DNA of 64,000 bases from Nitrosomonas sp. JL21 (GTDB lineage Bacteria; Pseudomonadota; Gammaproteobacteria; Burkholderiales; Nitrosomonadaceae). The position numbers were made by a program, and so were the translations under genes. Position 1 is the stretch's first letter. The number at the start of each line of letters is the position of its first letter. Where the stretch lies: contig NZ_QRCB01000043.1 of assembly GCF_009833095.1 (NCBI RefSeq), forward strand, positions 16,648 to 80,647, read 5' to 3'. The notes under the pieces were generated by a model. It made no database searches. It had not been told where the DNA came from and saw only the letters and a list, made by a program, of their open reading frames with translations. Shown in pieces: positions 27,206 through 36,818 of this stretch.

Positions 27206-28024
27206 ATGAATATTGTATTTATTGGCGGTGGCAACATGGCTACAGCGATGATCAGTGGGATGTTGCAACAGGGGTATGCGGCTGATCAGCTTCGCGTGGT
27301 TGAAATTGATGAAAAGCAATGTGGGAAACTCAGACAAGCCTGGGGTATCCGGGCATCGACCGATATGGGTGAGGGGATCGAAGGAAGCGATGTCATCGTT
27401 TTGGCCGTCAAGCCGCAACAGCTATTTGAGTTGACAAGAAAGCTAGTGCCATTGCTGGATGGACAATTGATCGTATCGATTGCGGCGGGAATCCGCGCAG
27501 AGGATCTCGCACGCTGGCTGAATGGTTACCGGCGCGTGATCCGTGCGATGCCCAATACTCCTTCTCTGGTGCGCTCAGGCGTCGCGGGACTGTATGCAAT
27601 GCCCGAGGTCAGCGAGAACGATAAGAAAAACGCTGAATCCATTCTTTCTGCTGTCGGGTCGATATTATGGGTAGATGACGAGGACATGCTGCACGCGGTG
27701 ACGGCCATTTCCGGCAGTGGCCCGGCCTACGTGTTTTATTTTATTGAATCAATGCAACAAGCGGGGATAGAATTAGGGCTTTCCATTGATCAAGCTCAGC
27801 AGCTTAGTTTGTTGACGTTCATGGGGGCAAGCAAGCTAGCTAGCCTTAATGATGAAGATGCGGCGATTTTGCGTGATCGAGTCACGTCAAAAGGTGGCAC
27901 CACTGAACAAGCGATTCTGACGATGGAAAGAAATGATGTGAAAGCTAAGATCATATCGGCCATTCATGCTGCAAATCAACGCTCACGTGAGATGAGCAAT
28001 GAATACAGTAAACCCCAGGTCTAG
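27206..28024 (+). CDS. proC: Pyrroline-5-carboxylate reductase ProC
   Basis: A 272-residue NAD(P)H-dependent enzyme for the last step of proline synthesis. The N-terminal Rossmann motif is IVFIGGGNMATAMISG and the C-terminal family signature is LRDRVTSKGGTTEQAI. MRAMPNTPSLV and ISGSGPAYVF are also diagnostic. It leads a proC-yggT-yggU group. Confidence 0.96.
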   Translation: MNIVFIGGGNMATAMISGMLQQGYAADQLRVVEIDEKQCGKLRQAWGIRASTDMGEGIEGSDVIVLAVKPQQLFELTRKLVPLLDGQLIVSIAAGIRAEDLARWLNGYRRVIRAMPNTPSLVRSGVAGLYAMPEVSENDKKNAESILSAVGSILWVDDEDMLHAVTAISGSGPAYVFYFIESMQQAGIELGLSIDQAQQLSLLTFMGASKLASLNDEDAAILRDRVTSKGGTTEQAILTMERNDVKAKIISAIHAANQRSREMSNEYSKPQV

Positions 28025-28075
28025 AGAAATCAGTGAGCAATTCATTTATTCATCCTCGTTTTCGGGAAAATTGTT

Positions 28076-28651
28076 ATGTCCAATCAGATTCTGATTTTTC
28101 TTCTTGACACCCTACTCGGCTTATTCTCCCTAGCCTTGTTATTACGTTTCTATTTTCAATTGCTGCGCGTGCCTTTTTACAATCCCATCTCTCAATTCTT
28201 GATTGCAGTCACCGATTTCATCGTGCGCCCAACCCGGCGCCTCATTCCCGGCTGGGGAGGAATCGATTTGTCGACGCTGATCTTAGCCTGGTTACTGGAG
28301 TGTGCGATTGTAACCAGCGTTTATCTGGTGCAGGGATATAGCTTTGAATCCAATATCATCGCAGCGATTGGCGTGATGGGTTTATTGGGTATTGTTGAGA
28401 TTATCAAGACGACGCTCTATATCATTTTGGTCATGATCATCATGCAGGCTATTTTATCGTGGGTGAATCCGCATAGCCCAATGGCGCCGTTACTCGACAA
28501 TTTTACCCGTCCTTTCCTGGATATTTTTCGCAAGCGGATCCCACCCATTGCCAATGTCGATCTATCGCCCTTATTTGTGTTGATCATCATCCAGTTATTA
28601 CTGATGGTCGTAGCCGGGGTTTATCTGGAAATCACTGCAATACTTCGTTGA
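28076..28651 (+). CDS. YggT family integral membrane protein
   Basis: A 191-residue protein with two YggT repeats, each a helix pair; the repeat cores are FYNPISQFLIAVTDFIVRPTRRLIPGWGG and WVNPHSPMAPLLDNFTRPFLDIFRKRIPP. YggT proteins are linked to osmotic shock resistance and, in plastids and cyanobacteria, to membrane or septum organisation, but the bacterial function is unsettled. The proC-yggT-yggU order is conserved in proteobacteria. Confidence 0.93.
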   Translation: MSNQILIFLLDTLLGLFSLALLLRFYFQLLRVPFYNPISQFLIAVTDFIVRPTRRLIPGWGGIDLSTLILAWLLECAIVTSVYLVQGYSFESNIIAAIGVMGLLGIVEIIKTTLYIILVMIIMQAILSWVNPHSPMAPLLDNFTRPFLDIFRKRIPPIANVDLSPLFVLIIIQLLLMVVAGVYLEITAILR

Positions 28652-28659
28652 TTATAAAA

Positions 28660-28974
28660 ATGAATGCCGTGAACTGGTATCGTTACGATGAAGCCAACCA
28701 TCTTGTGATTCATGTGCATATTCAGGCAGGTGCAAAACAAACTGCAGCCGACGGGTTGCACGGTAATGCGCTGAAAATACGGCTTGCTGCGATGCCGGTC
28801 AATGGCAAAGCCAATGCCTTACTGGTGAGATTTCTGGCTCAGCAGTTTGCGGTGCCGATCAGTCGGATTGATATTAAGCGTGGCGATAAATCCAGAGACA
28901 AAGTCATTGTCATTCATCAAACTGATTTAGATCCTCAGAGACTGTTGGACGATGATAGGATTAGCTCGGTTTAA
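28660..28974 (+). CDS. DUF167/YggU family protein
   Basis: A 104-residue protein of the UPF0235/YggU family, with the signature GNALKIRLAAMPVNGKANALLVRFLA and a C-terminal IKRGDKSRDKVI. I chose the ATG at 28660 over an upstream in-frame TTG (28648) that overlaps the yggT stop, since family members begin close to this point. Function unknown. Confidence 0.9.
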   Translation: MNAVNWYRYDEANHLVIHVHIQAGAKQTAADGLHGNALKIRLAAMPVNGKANALLVRFLAQQFAVPISRIDIKRGDKSRDKVIVIHQTDLDPQRLLDDDRISSV

Positions 28975-28995
28975 ATCTTAAGAAGGATAGGCACG

Positions 28996-29442
28996 ATGGA
29001 TTTAATATTGTGGCGTCATGCGGAAGCCGAAGATGGCTTTCCCGATTCAGCGCGTAACCTCACTAAGAAGGGCATCGATCAAGCACGGCGCATGGCTGAT
29101 TGGCTCAGATCTGAAATGCCCGATGATGCACTGATGCTTGTCAGTCCTACTCATCGTACTCAGCAGACTGCAAAAGCGCTGAGAACCGATTTCATAACCA
29201 AGGATGAAATCGGGCCGGGAGCCAGTGTCAGGAGTATTCTCGACACGGTTGACTGGCCGAATGCTTCTGGCACTGTCATTGTGGTAGGTCATCAACCAAC
29301 GCTGGGGGAAGTTGTGAAGGAATTGATCCCAGTTATCCCGTCCGGATTGCGAATGAAGAAAGGTTCTGTATGGTGGATCCGATGCGAAGAAGAGGATGCT
29401 GAGCCGGTTCTGCGTGTCGTTAAGTACCCGGACATGGTGTAA
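28996..29442 (+). CDS. sixA: Phosphohistidine phosphatase SixA-like
   Basis: A 148-residue histidine-phosphatase of the SixA branch. The phosphate-binding motif is LWRHAEAED, with the catalytic histidine in R-H-A, and the second histidine is in VVGHQPTLGE. SixA removes phosphate from phosphohistidines of phosphorelay or PTS proteins; the partner here is not evident. AAGGA stands before the start. Confidence 0.88.
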   Translation: MDLILWRHAEAEDGFPDSARNLTKKGIDQARRMADWLRSEMPDDALMLVSPTHRTQQTAKALRTDFITKDEIGPGASVRSILDTVDWPNASGTVIVVGHQPTLGEVVKELIPVIPSGLRMKKGSVWWIRCEEEDAEPVLRVVKYPDMV

Positions 29443-29465
29443 CCCGATCAACCCGTGTTTGTTTA

Positions 29466-30083
29466 ATGAGTCATGCGATTAAAGCTGGTATGTCCCGATT
29501 GATCTTATTCAACAAACCCTATGGAGTGATTTGTCAATTTACACCGGAAGGTGGTCATCGGTCATTGAAAGACTTTATTTCTATGCCGGGTTTCTATCCA
29601 GCGGGTAGATTGGATACCGATAGCGAAGGTTTGGTGCTATTGACCGACGATGGCAAATTGCAAAATAAAATCAGTGCCCCGGAATTCAAGCTTCCCAAGA
29701 CGTATTGGGTGCAGGTTGAAGGCATACCGGATGAGGCAGCGTTGAACATGTTGCGTCAGGGTGTGAGGATTAGGGATTATAGAACTCTTCCGGCTCGAAT
29801 TGATCCAATGGTCGAGCCCTTTTATCTAGGGTCGCGGACTCCACCAATTCGTTATCGTAAAAACATTCCTACTTCCTGGATCTGTATGATTCTGAATGAA
29901 GGCAAGAACCGGCAAATAAGGCGCATGACAGCAGCGATCATGTTTCCTACCTTGCGTTTGATTCGGTACGCGATCGGTCCTTATACGATACAAGGGATTT
30001 CTCCGGGAGAATGGCGTGTAGTGGATGAGCTGTTTCCGATAGATAAGATTCGTCTGAACGACAGGAACAAATTGGCTAAATAA
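29466..30083 (+). CDS. 23S rRNA pseudouridine synthase, RluE-like (RsuA family)
   Basis: A 205-residue stand-alone catalytic domain of the RsuA family without the S4 domain, as in RluE. The catalytic aspartate is in GRLDTDSEGLVLLT, and NEGKNRQIRRM is the second conserved motif. RluE modifies U2457 of 23S rRNA in Escherichia coli. Homologues begin at the equivalent of MSRLILFNKPYG, so the ATG at 29490 is a possible true start eight codons in. Confidence 0.9.
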   Translation: MSHAIKAGMSRLILFNKPYGVICQFTPEGGHRSLKDFISMPGFYPAGRLDTDSEGLVLLTDDGKLQNKISAPEFKLPKTYWVQVEGIPDEAALNMLRQGVRIRDYRTLPARIDPMVEPFYLGSRTPPIRYRKNIPTSWICMILNEGKNRQIRRMTAAIMFPTLRLIRYAIGPYTIQGISPGEWRVVDELFPIDKIRLNDRNKLAK

Positions 30084-30098
30084 GTGCTATAAAAAATG

Positions 30099-30155
30099 TT
30101 TTATTTTTTTCATATTCCATTTTGGAAGGCATTATCATAGAATGAAAAAATAAAA
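30099..30155. promoter_or_regulatory. AT-rich nested inverted repeat upstream of the desaturase gene
   Basis: TTTTATTTTTTTCAT at 30099-30113 is almost the exact reverse complement of ATGAAAAAATAAAA at 30142-30155, with one extra T. Inside lies a second dyad, TTCC-ATTTT-GGAA. It is just after the RluE-like gene and about 150 bases before the desaturase start. A smaller dyad, GGCTGT/ACAGCC (30195-30212), follows. It could be a terminator for the upstream gene or a leader structure for the desaturase. Confidence 0.4.
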
Positions 30156-30301
30156 TAAGATCAGATGAAGAAAAGTGCAAATAACTGTTTTATGGGCTGT
30201 AAAGCGACAGCCATAAAGCTGGTTAAGAAGGAGTAGGGAAGTTAGTCGGTGTTTTGTCTCAATAATCTACATAAGTAGATTTTTAAAAGGAATGTAATTA
30301 A

Positions 30302-31492
30302 ATGATTCTTGATTTATTAAATTTGATCTCTGGTGTAATTGACATGCCGTGGTGGGGGTATGTCGTTACTACATTGATTCTAACGCATATCACCATTGCG
30401 TCTATTACCATTTACCTTCATCGCCATTCAGCGCACAGAGCGCTGGAATTGCATCCGATACCCAGTCATTTTTTTCGTTTTTGGCTGTGGTTGACGACTG
30501 GCATGGTGACGAAACAATGGACAGCCGTTCATCGCAAGCACCATGCAAAATGTGAAACCCAGGATGATCCTCACAGTCCGGTTATTTTTGGTATCAAAAA
30601 AGTGCTTCTTGAAGGCTCGGAACTTTACCGGAAAGAAGCAAAGAATCCAGAGACCTTGAAGAGGTATGGCTATGGAACGCCAGAGGACTGGATGGAGCGT
30701 AATATTTACAGCAAGCATAGTGCCAAGGGTGTGGCTTTGATGCTGATCATTAATGTCATACTGTTCGGTCCGATTGGGATTACGATGTGGGCGGTACAGA
30801 TGATGTGGGCGCCGGTTTTCGCTGCGGGTATTATCAATGGAGCCGGTCACTATTGGGGATATCGCAATTTCCAGGCGGAAGATGCAAGCCGCAATGTCCT
30901 GCCGTGGGGGATTTTGATCGGTGGGGAAGAGCTTCATAATAATCATCATGCTTATGCTACATCCGCACGGTTGTCGAACAAGTGGTATGAATTCGATATT
31001 GGCTGGTTGTATATTCGCCTTCTGGAAATGATGGGATTGGCGACGGTCAAGAAAACCGCACCAAAACTGCGTATTGAAAAAGGTAAAACGCAATGTGATT
31101 TAGATACGCTGCAGGCGGTGATTTCTCATCGTTATGAAGTGCTGGCTAAATACACTAAATCGCTCAAAGAGACTTTTGCAAAAGAAATGGTACATTTGAA
31201 GGAAGCCGCCATTCAATACAATATTGATAAGCCTACCTTGAGACGGTGGATTCTGGCTGATTCAAAAACTCTGCAAGAGCATGAACGTGAGAAGCTCAGT
31301 CAAGTGTTAAGCAACGCAAAAACATTGGATAAGGTTTATACCATGCGTGATGAGCTAGCTGAAATTTGGCAGCGCTCCACCGCTTCAACGGATGAACTCG
31401 TAAAACAACTGGAGGATTGGTGCCGTCGAGCAGAAGAAAGCGGTATCGAAGTATTAAGAACGTTCTCACAGCGGTTGCGTTGTTATGCTTAA
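30302..31492 (+). CDS. Acyl-CoA/acyl-lipid delta-9 desaturase with C-terminal extension
   Basis: A 396-residue membrane di-iron desaturase that introduces a double bond into saturated acyl chains. The three histidine boxes are HRHSAH, HRKHH and HNNHH, and about four membrane helices surround them in the first 250 residues. After about residue 260 comes a charged, helical extension of roughly 130 residues ending DWCRRAEESGIEVLRTFSQRLRCYA. This tail is not part of the minimal desaturase fold. Its spacing resembles the C terminus of some ISL3-type transposases, a resemblance I noticed by eye only. The gene ends in a strong bidirectional terminator. Confidence 0.92.
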   Translation: MILDLLNLISGVIDMPWWGYVVTTLILTHITIASITIYLHRHSAHRALELHPIPSHFFRFWLWLTTGMVTKQWTAVHRKHHAKCETQDDPHSPVIFGIKKVLLEGSELYRKEAKNPETLKRYGYGTPEDWMERNIYSKHSAKGVALMLIINVILFGPIGITMWAVQMMWAPVFAAGIINGAGHYWGYRNFQAEDASRNVLPWGILIGGEELHNNHHAYATSARLSNKWYEFDIGWLYIRLLEMMGLATVKKTAPKLRIEKGKTQCDLDTLQAVISHRYEVLAKYTKSLKETFAKEMVHLKEAAIQYNIDKPTLRRWILADSKTLQEHEREKLSQVLSNAKTLDKVYTMRDELAEIWQRSTASTDELVKQLEDWCRRAEESGIEVLRTFSQRLRCYA

Positions 31493-31530
31493 TTAACGTT
31501 AGGCGCGCAATCAATATTTGAGTACAAAAA

Positions 31531-31560
31531 AAAGAAACCCGCAAATGAGCGGGTTTCTTT
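31531..31560. terminator. Bidirectional intrinsic terminator between desaturase and rpmG
   Basis: AAAGAAACCCGC (31531-31542) pairs perfectly with GCGGGTTTCTTT (31549-31560) around a six-base loop. The stem is flanked by A residues on the left and T residues on the right, so it can terminate both the desaturase (plus) and rpmBG (minus) transcripts. Confidence 0.9.
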
Positions 31561-31577
31561 TTCTTTGTTTCTGGTGT

Positions 31578-31733
31578 TTATTTTAGCTTGGTTTCTTTGT
31601 ACATGACGTGTTTTCTAATTACAGGATCGAATTTCTTCAGTTCCATTTTTTCTGGCTTTGCGCGCTTGTTCTTGGTGGTAGTATAAAAGTGTCCGGTTCC
31701 CGCTGAAGATTCAAGCTTTACTTTTTCACGCAT
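31578..31733 (-). CDS. rpmG: Ribosomal protein bL33
   Basis: A 51-residue protein read on the minus strand, too short to be caught by a 60-residue cut-off. It starts [20 protein letters not shown] and ends [10 protein letters not shown], which matches bL33 of proteobacteria. It lacks the zinc-binding cysteines found in the C+ form. It follows rpmB by 34 bases in the conserved rpmB-rpmG pair. Confidence 0.96.
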   Translation of the reverse strand: MREKVKLESSAGTGHFYTTTKNKRAKPEKMELKKFDPVIRKHVMYKETKLK

Positions 31734-31767
31734 AATGGCGATTCCTTATTTCATTGGATCAAATGAA

Positions 31768-32004
31768 TCAAATTTTTTGGCCTTGCGAGCGTAATTTAGC
31801 CAGCACCGCATCAATGCCATTTTTGTCAATTGTGCGTAAAGCCGCATTCGACAACCGTAAATTTATCCACCGATTTTCACTTTCGATCCAAAACTTACGC
31901 TGTTGCAGATTGGGTAGAAAGCGCCGTTTGGTTTTATTGTTTGCATGAGAAACATTATGGCCTGACATCGGTTTCTTGCCGGTGATTTGACATACTCGCG
32001 CCAT
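31768..32004 (-). CDS. rpmB: Ribosomal protein bL28
   Basis: A 78-residue large-subunit protein starting [29 protein letters not shown], the standard N terminus. An in-frame upstream ATG at 32035-32037 overlaps the -10 box and is not the start. GGAG stands upstream of the ATG. It is cotranscribed with rpmG from a good sigma70 promoter. Confidence 0.97.
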   Translation of the reverse strand: MARVCQITGKKPMSGHNVSHANNKTKRRFLPNLQQRKFWIESENRWINLRLSNAALRTIDKNGIDAVLAKLRSQGQKI

Positions 32005-32035
32005 CTGAGTGCACTCCAAAATTCTAAAAGGGCGC

Positions 32036-32065
32036 ATTATATCCTGAATGAGCAGTTTTGTTCAA
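32036..32065 (-). promoter_or_regulatory. Predicted sigma70 promoter of rpmBG
   Basis: On the minus strand TTGAAC (complement of 32060-32065) and a perfect TATAAT (complement of 32036-32041) are spaced by 18 bases. The predicted start gives a leader of about 25 bases before rpmB. Confidence 0.75.
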
Positions 32066-32315
32066 ATGGATATGGCACTTTAAATGCTGGCGGATAAATG
32101 AATATTTTGCTGGCAACCCTCTTGAAAAGGGATTCGAAGTAAACTCCAGGTTGTGGCTGGCAGTCGAGATTGCGTTGAGGCTTTGAAAAAGTAGTCAACG
32201 TAGCTGACATGATGAGATCCTCGCAAAAGCCCAACCTCCCAGAAACATTTCTGAATCTGATTTTCTAATTTCAACGCAACCTGACCGAGCGCGAGTGCAA
32301 TAATTTTCAATCTTC
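32066..32315. other. Gap between rpmBG promoter and radC with no recognised gene
   Basis: With the rpmBG leader this is a stretch of about 310 bases without a recognised gene. Two overlapping minus-strand frames of 65 and 76 codons cross it, but neither looks like a known family and neither has a clear ribosome-binding site. The region could hold the decayed end of a mobile element or simply the radC 3' region. I see no tRNA or structured RNA in it. Confidence 0.4.
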
Positions 32316-32990
32316 TTAGATGAGGCCATGCTCGGCAAACGACAATGTGGTGCCATTGGCCACAATGAAATGATCGAGAACCTTGACATCGATCATAGCG
32401 AGAACTTGCTTCAGATCATGGGTCAGTGTTTTGTCGGCATGACTGGGCTCAGCAGTTCCGGACGGGTGATTATGCGCAAAAATCAGGGCAGCGGCATTAT
32501 GGTATAACGTGCGCTTGATGATCTCCCGCGGATAAACGCTGGTTTGTGTAAGGGTTCCACTAAACAACTCTTCAGTGGCGATGACATGATGTTGCGTATT
32601 CAGAAAAATTCCAATGAATACCTCGTGATGTTTATTCGCGAGGCTAAGCCGTAAATAATTTCTGACCAAATCCGGAGAATTCAGTGCGCTGCCGTTTTTA
32701 AGTTCTTCCCCCAAGGCGCGGCGAGCCATTTCCAATACCGCCTGCAGCTGAGCATATTTTGCGCTGCCCATGCCTGGCAATTGACAGAAACTGGCGTGAC
32801 CGGCGGCAAATATATTCGTCAAGCTGCCAAAATGTGAAAGTAGTTCTCTGGCTAAATCAATGGCGCTTTTTCCGGTAATGCCCGTTCGCAAGAATATGGC
32901 CAGCAATTCGGCATCGGAAAGAGAAGCCACACCTTTCTGTAGCAGTTTTTCACGAGGCCGCTCGGATATGGGCCAATCTGTAATCGCCAT
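32316..32990 (-). CDS. radC: RadC family JAB-domain protein
   Basis: A 224-residue RadC protein. The N-terminal helix-hairpin-helix region contains [19 protein letters not shown], and the C-terminal JAB/MPN metal-binding motif is HNHPSG followed by D in the family spacing. It was named as a DNA repair protein, but the biochemical role of RadC is not established. It is divergent from coaBC, as in many proteobacteria. Confidence 0.93.
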   Translation of the reverse strand: MAITDWPISERPREKLLQKGVASLSDAELLAIFLRTGITGKSAIDLARELLSHFGSLTNIFAAGHASFCQLPGMGSAKYAQLQAVLEMARRALGEELKNGSALNSPDLVRNYLRLSLANKHHEVFIGIFLNTQHHVIATEELFSGTLTQTSVYPREIIKRTLYHNAAALIFAHNHPSGTAEPSHADKTLTHDLKQVLAMIDVKVLDHFIVANGTTLSFAEHGLI

Positions 32991-33187
32991 ATGAATATTG
33001 CCGGTAATTTAATGATGTAAAATGAGGCTCTGTCGCTGCTTAGGGCTTCAGAAATTCCTATTCATTACGGCAACGAACAAGGTAACATTGAGCGGCTCGA
33101 AAAACATGTACTTAGGCTTATTTTAAACTGATCCACGATGTGACTGATGATCCTTCGTATTCTTCTTATCCCGGAAAACCTGTTGTC

Positions 33188-34405
33188 ATGACAATGCAAC
33201 ATTCTCTCACAGCAAAAAAACATCTGTTGCTAGGCATCTCGGGCGGCGTAGCTGCTTATAAAACGGCTGAGCTGGCGCGAGTATTGACCCAGGACGGCAT
33301 CACTATACAGACGGTAATGACGGCGGCTGCGTGTCGTTTTATCGGCCCGGTGACGTTGCAATCACTGACGGGCAATGCGGTATATACTGATTTATGGGAT
33401 ACCAATGCTGCGAATAATATGGCGCATATCAATCTATCGCGTCAGGCCGGCATGATCCTGGTTGCACCCGCAAGCGCAGATTTCATTGCCAAGCTTGCGA
33501 ATGGCATGGCGGATGATTTATTGACGACGATCTGCCTGGCACGTGACTGCCCGCTTCTGATAGCGCCTGCGATGAATCGCCAAATGTGGAGCAATCCTGC
33601 AACTCAACGGAATTTATCATTATTGCGGCGCGATGGCGTAACGATACTCGGACCTGCCGCGGGGCAGCAAGCTTGCGGAGAGACAGGGATGGGGCGTATG
33701 CTCGAAGCCAGTGAACTGGCAGAAGCTGTTCAACAGGCCTTTCGAGTTGATGATGCGCCATTGCTGAGGAACAAAAAGGTACTGGTGACTGCCGGGCCTA
33801 CGTTTGAAGCGATTGATGCGGTGCGGGGCCTTACCAACAAGAGCTCCGGAAAAATGGGGTATGCATTGGCCCAGGCAGCGGTGGAAGCAGGTGCAGAGGT
33901 GACCCTCGTTTCCGGCCCGACTTGCTTGCTGCCGCCAGCGGTTCATAAATGCATCGAGGTAATCAGTGCGGACGATATGCTGCATGCGGTTGAAACAGAA
34001 ATATCGCAGATTGATATTTTCATCAGTGTGGCGGCGGTAGCGGATTATCGGGCGGCCACCATCAGTCAGCATAAAATAAAGAAATCCGATGAAAAGTTGA
34101 CGTTGGAATTAATTCCAAATCCCGACATATTGTCGACCGTCTCCCATCTGCCTTCACCACCATTCTGTGTCGGTTTTGCCGCAGAGACCGATCAGCTTGA
34201 AAAGAATGCCGCGCTGAAACGCCGCCGTAAGAAATTACCGTTATTGGTGGCAAATCTAGCCCAGGATGCGATTGGTTCTGATGAGAGTGAACTGATGCTA
34301 TTGGATGATCATGGCAAGCACATGCTTGCCAAAGCGCCTAAAATAGAACAAGCGCGGCATTTGATCAAACATATCAGCGCATTGTATGAATTGAAGAAGT
34401 ACTGA
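33188..34405 (+). CDS. coaBC: Bifunctional phosphopantothenoylcysteine decarboxylase/synthetase CoaBC
   Basis: A 405-residue fused enzyme for two consecutive steps of coenzyme A synthesis. The flavin-dependent CoaC half has the ISGGVAAYK start, the PAMNRQMW motif and the catalytic cysteine in [10 protein letters not shown]. The CoaB half begins [19 protein letters not shown] chose the ATG at 33188, 16 codons inside a longer GTG frame, because homologues start just before the conserved [11 protein letters not shown]. dut follows after two bases. Confidence 0.95.
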   Translation: MTMQHSLTAKKHLLLGISGGVAAYKTAELARVLTQDGITIQTVMTAAACRFIGPVTLQSLTGNAVYTDLWDTNAANNMAHINLSRQAGMILVAPASADFIAKLANGMADDLLTTICLARDCPLLIAPAMNRQMWSNPATQRNLSLLRRDGVTILGPAAGQQACGETGMGRMLEASELAEAVQQAFRVDDAPLLRNKKVLVTAGPTFEAIDAVRGLTNKSSGKMGYALAQAAVEAGAEVTLVSGPTCLLPPAVHKCIEVISADDMLHAVETEISQIDIFISVAAVADYRAATISQHKIKKSDEKLTLELIPNPDILSTVSHLPSPPFCVGFAAETDQLEKNAALKRRRKKLPLLVANLAQDAIGSDESELMLLDDHGKHMLAKAPKIEQARHLIKHISALYELKKY

Positions 34406-34407
34406 TC

Positions 34408-34857
34408 ATGAAAAAAATTGATATCAAAATCCTTGATGCACGCTTGAATGAACAATTACCTGCTTATGCAACTCCCGGATCGGCTGGATTGGATTTGCGA
34501 GCCTGTATCGATCAATCGATGACGATTAATCCTGGGGACACTTGTTTGATTCCAACAGGTATCGCCCTTCATCTCACCGATCCAGGATTGGCCGCCTTGG
34601 TTTTACCGCGCTCGGGCCTTGGCCATAAGCATGGGATCGTTCTGGGCAATCTGGTGGGTTTGATCGACTCGGATTATCAGGGGCAGATTTTGGTGTCCTG
34701 TTGGAATCGGGGTCAAACCGCCTTTGAATTGAATCCGTTGGAGCGCATCGCACAGCTTGTGATAGTGCCCATCATCCAAGTGGAATTCAACATCGTCGAC
34801 AATTTTGATCTGAGCCATCGCGGCGAAGATGGTTTCGGCAGCACGGGGAAACATTGA
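34408..34857 (+). CDS. dut: dUTP pyrophosphatase
   Basis: A 149-residue trimeric dUTPase that hydrolyses dUTP to dUMP and keeps uracil out of DNA. Conserved motifs are [33 protein letters not shown] and the C-terminal [10 protein letters not shown]. The coaBC-dut order is common in proteobacteria. Its stop overlaps the next gene by four bases. Confidence 0.96.
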   Translation: MKKIDIKILDARLNEQLPAYATPGSAGLDLRACIDQSMTINPGDTCLIPTGIALHLTDPGLAALVLPRSGLGHKHGIVLGNLVGLIDSDYQGQILVSCWNRGQTAFELNPLERIAQLVIVPIIQVEFNIVDNFDLSHRGEDGFGSTGKH

Positions 34858-35303
34858 TGCGCTTAGCTAGCCTACTCTTCCTTCTGACTGGATTGCTGAC
34901 CGCACATGCGGGTGCATCCGGTAACGATAATCCACAAATCTCTCTGCAAATTTCCGGGCATACGGTTTCAGCGGAAATTGCTCATACGCAATGGTCCCGA
35001 TCGCAGGGGCTGATGTACCGCGAATCATTGGCAGAAAATAGCGGCATGCTATTTGTTTTTACCGAGGCGAGTTACTATAGTATGTGGATGAAAGATACCT
35101 ATATTCCGCTGAGTGTCGCATTTATTGATGAACAGGGTGTCATCCTGAATATTGAAGACATGCAGCCCGAAACCAGGACTGCGCACGATTCCGAAGGGAT
35201 GGCGAAATATGCGCTTGAGATGAATAAAGGATGGTTTGCGGCCAGAAAAATTGCCGCCGGCGCGCGGGTGACCGGCTTGAATAAGGCCCCCGCGGCTGAG
35301 TGA
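34854..35303 (+). CDS. DUF192 family exported protein
   Basis: A 149-residue protein with an N-terminal signal peptide (hydrophobic residues 3-19, likely cleavage near AGASG) and a DUF192 domain marked by [21 protein letters not shown] and [18 protein letters not shown]. The domain is widespread and of unknown function. It overlaps dut by four bases and ends shortly before ffh, which faces it. Confidence 0.88.
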   Translation: MMRLASLLFLLTGLLTAHAGASGNDNPQISLQISGHTVSAEIAHTQWSRSQGLMYRESLAENSGMLFVFTEASYYSMWMKDTYIPLSVAFIDEQGVILNIEDMQPETRTAHDSEGMAKYALEMNKGWFAARKIAAGARVTGLNKAPAAE

Positions 35304-35331
35304 AGTAGGTTACGGGAGAAAATGAATTGTT

Positions 35332-36681
35332 TTACTGAAAACGCGGAAGGATGCCTTTCAATCCACGCATCATTTTGGCTATTCCTCCTTTGTTCATCAT
35401 TTTCATCATCTTTCTGGCCTGCTCGAACTGCGCCAGTAAACGATTCACTTCCTGAACTGAAACACCCGCACCCGCTGCAATCCGCCGTTTGCGCGAGGCC
35501 TTGAGAATGTCTGGCTTGGCGCGTTCCTGCGGGGTCATCGAGTTGATGATTCCTTCGGTTCGGTTGATGATCTTGTCATCCACTTTCACATTTTGTGCTG
35601 CCTGGCTGATCTGCGCGGGTAACTTGTCCATTAACGCGCTCATGCCGCCCATGTTTCTCATCTGCTGAAACTGTGCTTTGAAATCATCCAAGTCAAATGA
35701 CTTGCCGGATTTCATTTTTTTCATGAGCTTCTCAGCTTCTTGCTGATCGGCACTTCGCTGAGCCTCCTCGATCAAGCCGAGCACATCACCCATACCCAGG
35801 ATACGGGATGCCATACGATCAGGATGAAAAGCTTCCAATCCGTTTAATTTTTCCGCAATCCCGACGAACTTGATCGGCTTGCCTGTGACCTGCTTTACGG
35901 ATAGAGCCGCGCCGCCGCGCGAATCGCCATCGAGTTTGGTGAGAATGACGCCCGTGAGCGGCAATGCATCGGAAAATGCCTTGGCCGTATTGACGGCGTC
36001 TTGCCCTTGCATCGCATCAACAACGAATAGCGTTTCAATGGGTTTTAATAATGCCTCCAGTTCGCTGATTTCGCGCATCATGGCTTCATCAATGCCCAAC
36101 CGTCCGGCAGTGTCGACTATGACGACATCATGATGATGGCGGCGGGCGTAATCCAGTGCCGATGTACCGATCTCCCCAGGCCGTTGTCCATCCTGAACAG
36201 GAAAAAAATCGGCGTTGATTTGCTGCGCCAGGAGTTCAAGCTGCTGAATAGCAGCCGGCCGGTAAATATCGCAGGACACCAGCAGCACTTTCTTTTTCTT
36301 TTGATCCATTAGCCATTTGGCCAATTTTCCGCTACTGGTGGTTTTACCTGCGCCCTGCAATCCTGCCATCAAAATGACCGCAGGTGGGGCAGTGCTGAGA
36401 TTAAGGTCAGCCTTCATGCCCCCCATGATGGAGATGAGTTCCTGATGAACTATCCCTACGAGCGCTTGACCTGGCGTCAGGCTTGCCATGACTTCGTGGC
36501 CCACCGCTTTGTCTTTGATGCTGGCTATGAAATCTTTCACTACCGGTAGCGCCACGTCAGCTTCCAACAACGCCAGGCGGATTTCACGCAACGCTTGCTG
36601 GATATTGCTTTCAGTGAGTCTGGCCTCACCCCGTAACGTTTTGATGACACCGGCAAGCCGGCCCGTCAGATTTTCAAACAT
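35332..36681 (-). CDS. ffh: Signal recognition particle protein Ffh
   Basis: A 449-residue SRP54-type GTPase that targets nascent membrane proteins to the translocon. The NG domain has GLQGAGKTTSSGKLA, DTAGRLG and TKLDGDSRGG. The methionine-rich M domain follows, with FDLDDFKAQFQQMRNMGGM and a tail rich in Met and Lys. The SRP RNA gene was looked for nearby and not found. Confidence 0.97.
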   Translation of the reverse strand: MFENLTGRLAGVIKTLRGEARLTESNIQQALREIRLALLEADVALPVVKDFIASIKDKAVGHEVMASLTPGQALVGIVHQELISIMGGMKADLNLSTAPPAVILMAGLQGAGKTTSSGKLAKWLMDQKKKKVLLVSCDIYRPAAIQQLELLAQQINADFFPVQDGQRPGEIGTSALDYARRHHHDVVIVDTAGRLGIDEAMMREISELEALLKPIETLFVVDAMQGQDAVNTAKAFSDALPLTGVILTKLDGDSRGGAALSVKQVTGKPIKFVGIAEKLNGLEAFHPDRMASRILGMGDVLGLIEEAQRSADQQEAEKLMKKMKSGKSFDLDDFKAQFQQMRNMGGMSALMDKLPAQISQAAQNVKVDDKIINRTEGIINSMTPQERAKPDILKASRKRRIAAGAGVSVQEVNRLLAQFEQARKMMKMMNKGGIAKMMRGLKGILPRFQ

Positions 36682-36818
36682 TCTGTGAACTCCGATAGAA
36701 AATAATGGATGCAGAACAATGTGATGATGAAATTAAATAATTATCAAGATTAGTACTTTGAATTTATCAAAGTGACCTGTAGACTAAACAGTTATTTCTT
36801 CCGCTTTTTAAGATATTT

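Noticed and set aside
27165..27209. Fourteen-codon frame overlapping the proC start as ATGA
   Set aside because: Unlike the ORF before holC it has no Shine-Dalgarno sequence, so the overlap is likely chance.
32070..32090. NsrR-like palindromic half GCACTTTAAATGC upstream of rpmB
   Set aside because: It matches only the AT-rich centre of an NsrR site, and lies far from the nor genes.
32080..32310. Two overlapping minus-strand frames between rpmB and radC as a mobile-element remnant
   Set aside because: No inverted terminal repeats, target duplications or transposase motifs are visible, so I list the stretch only as unassigned.
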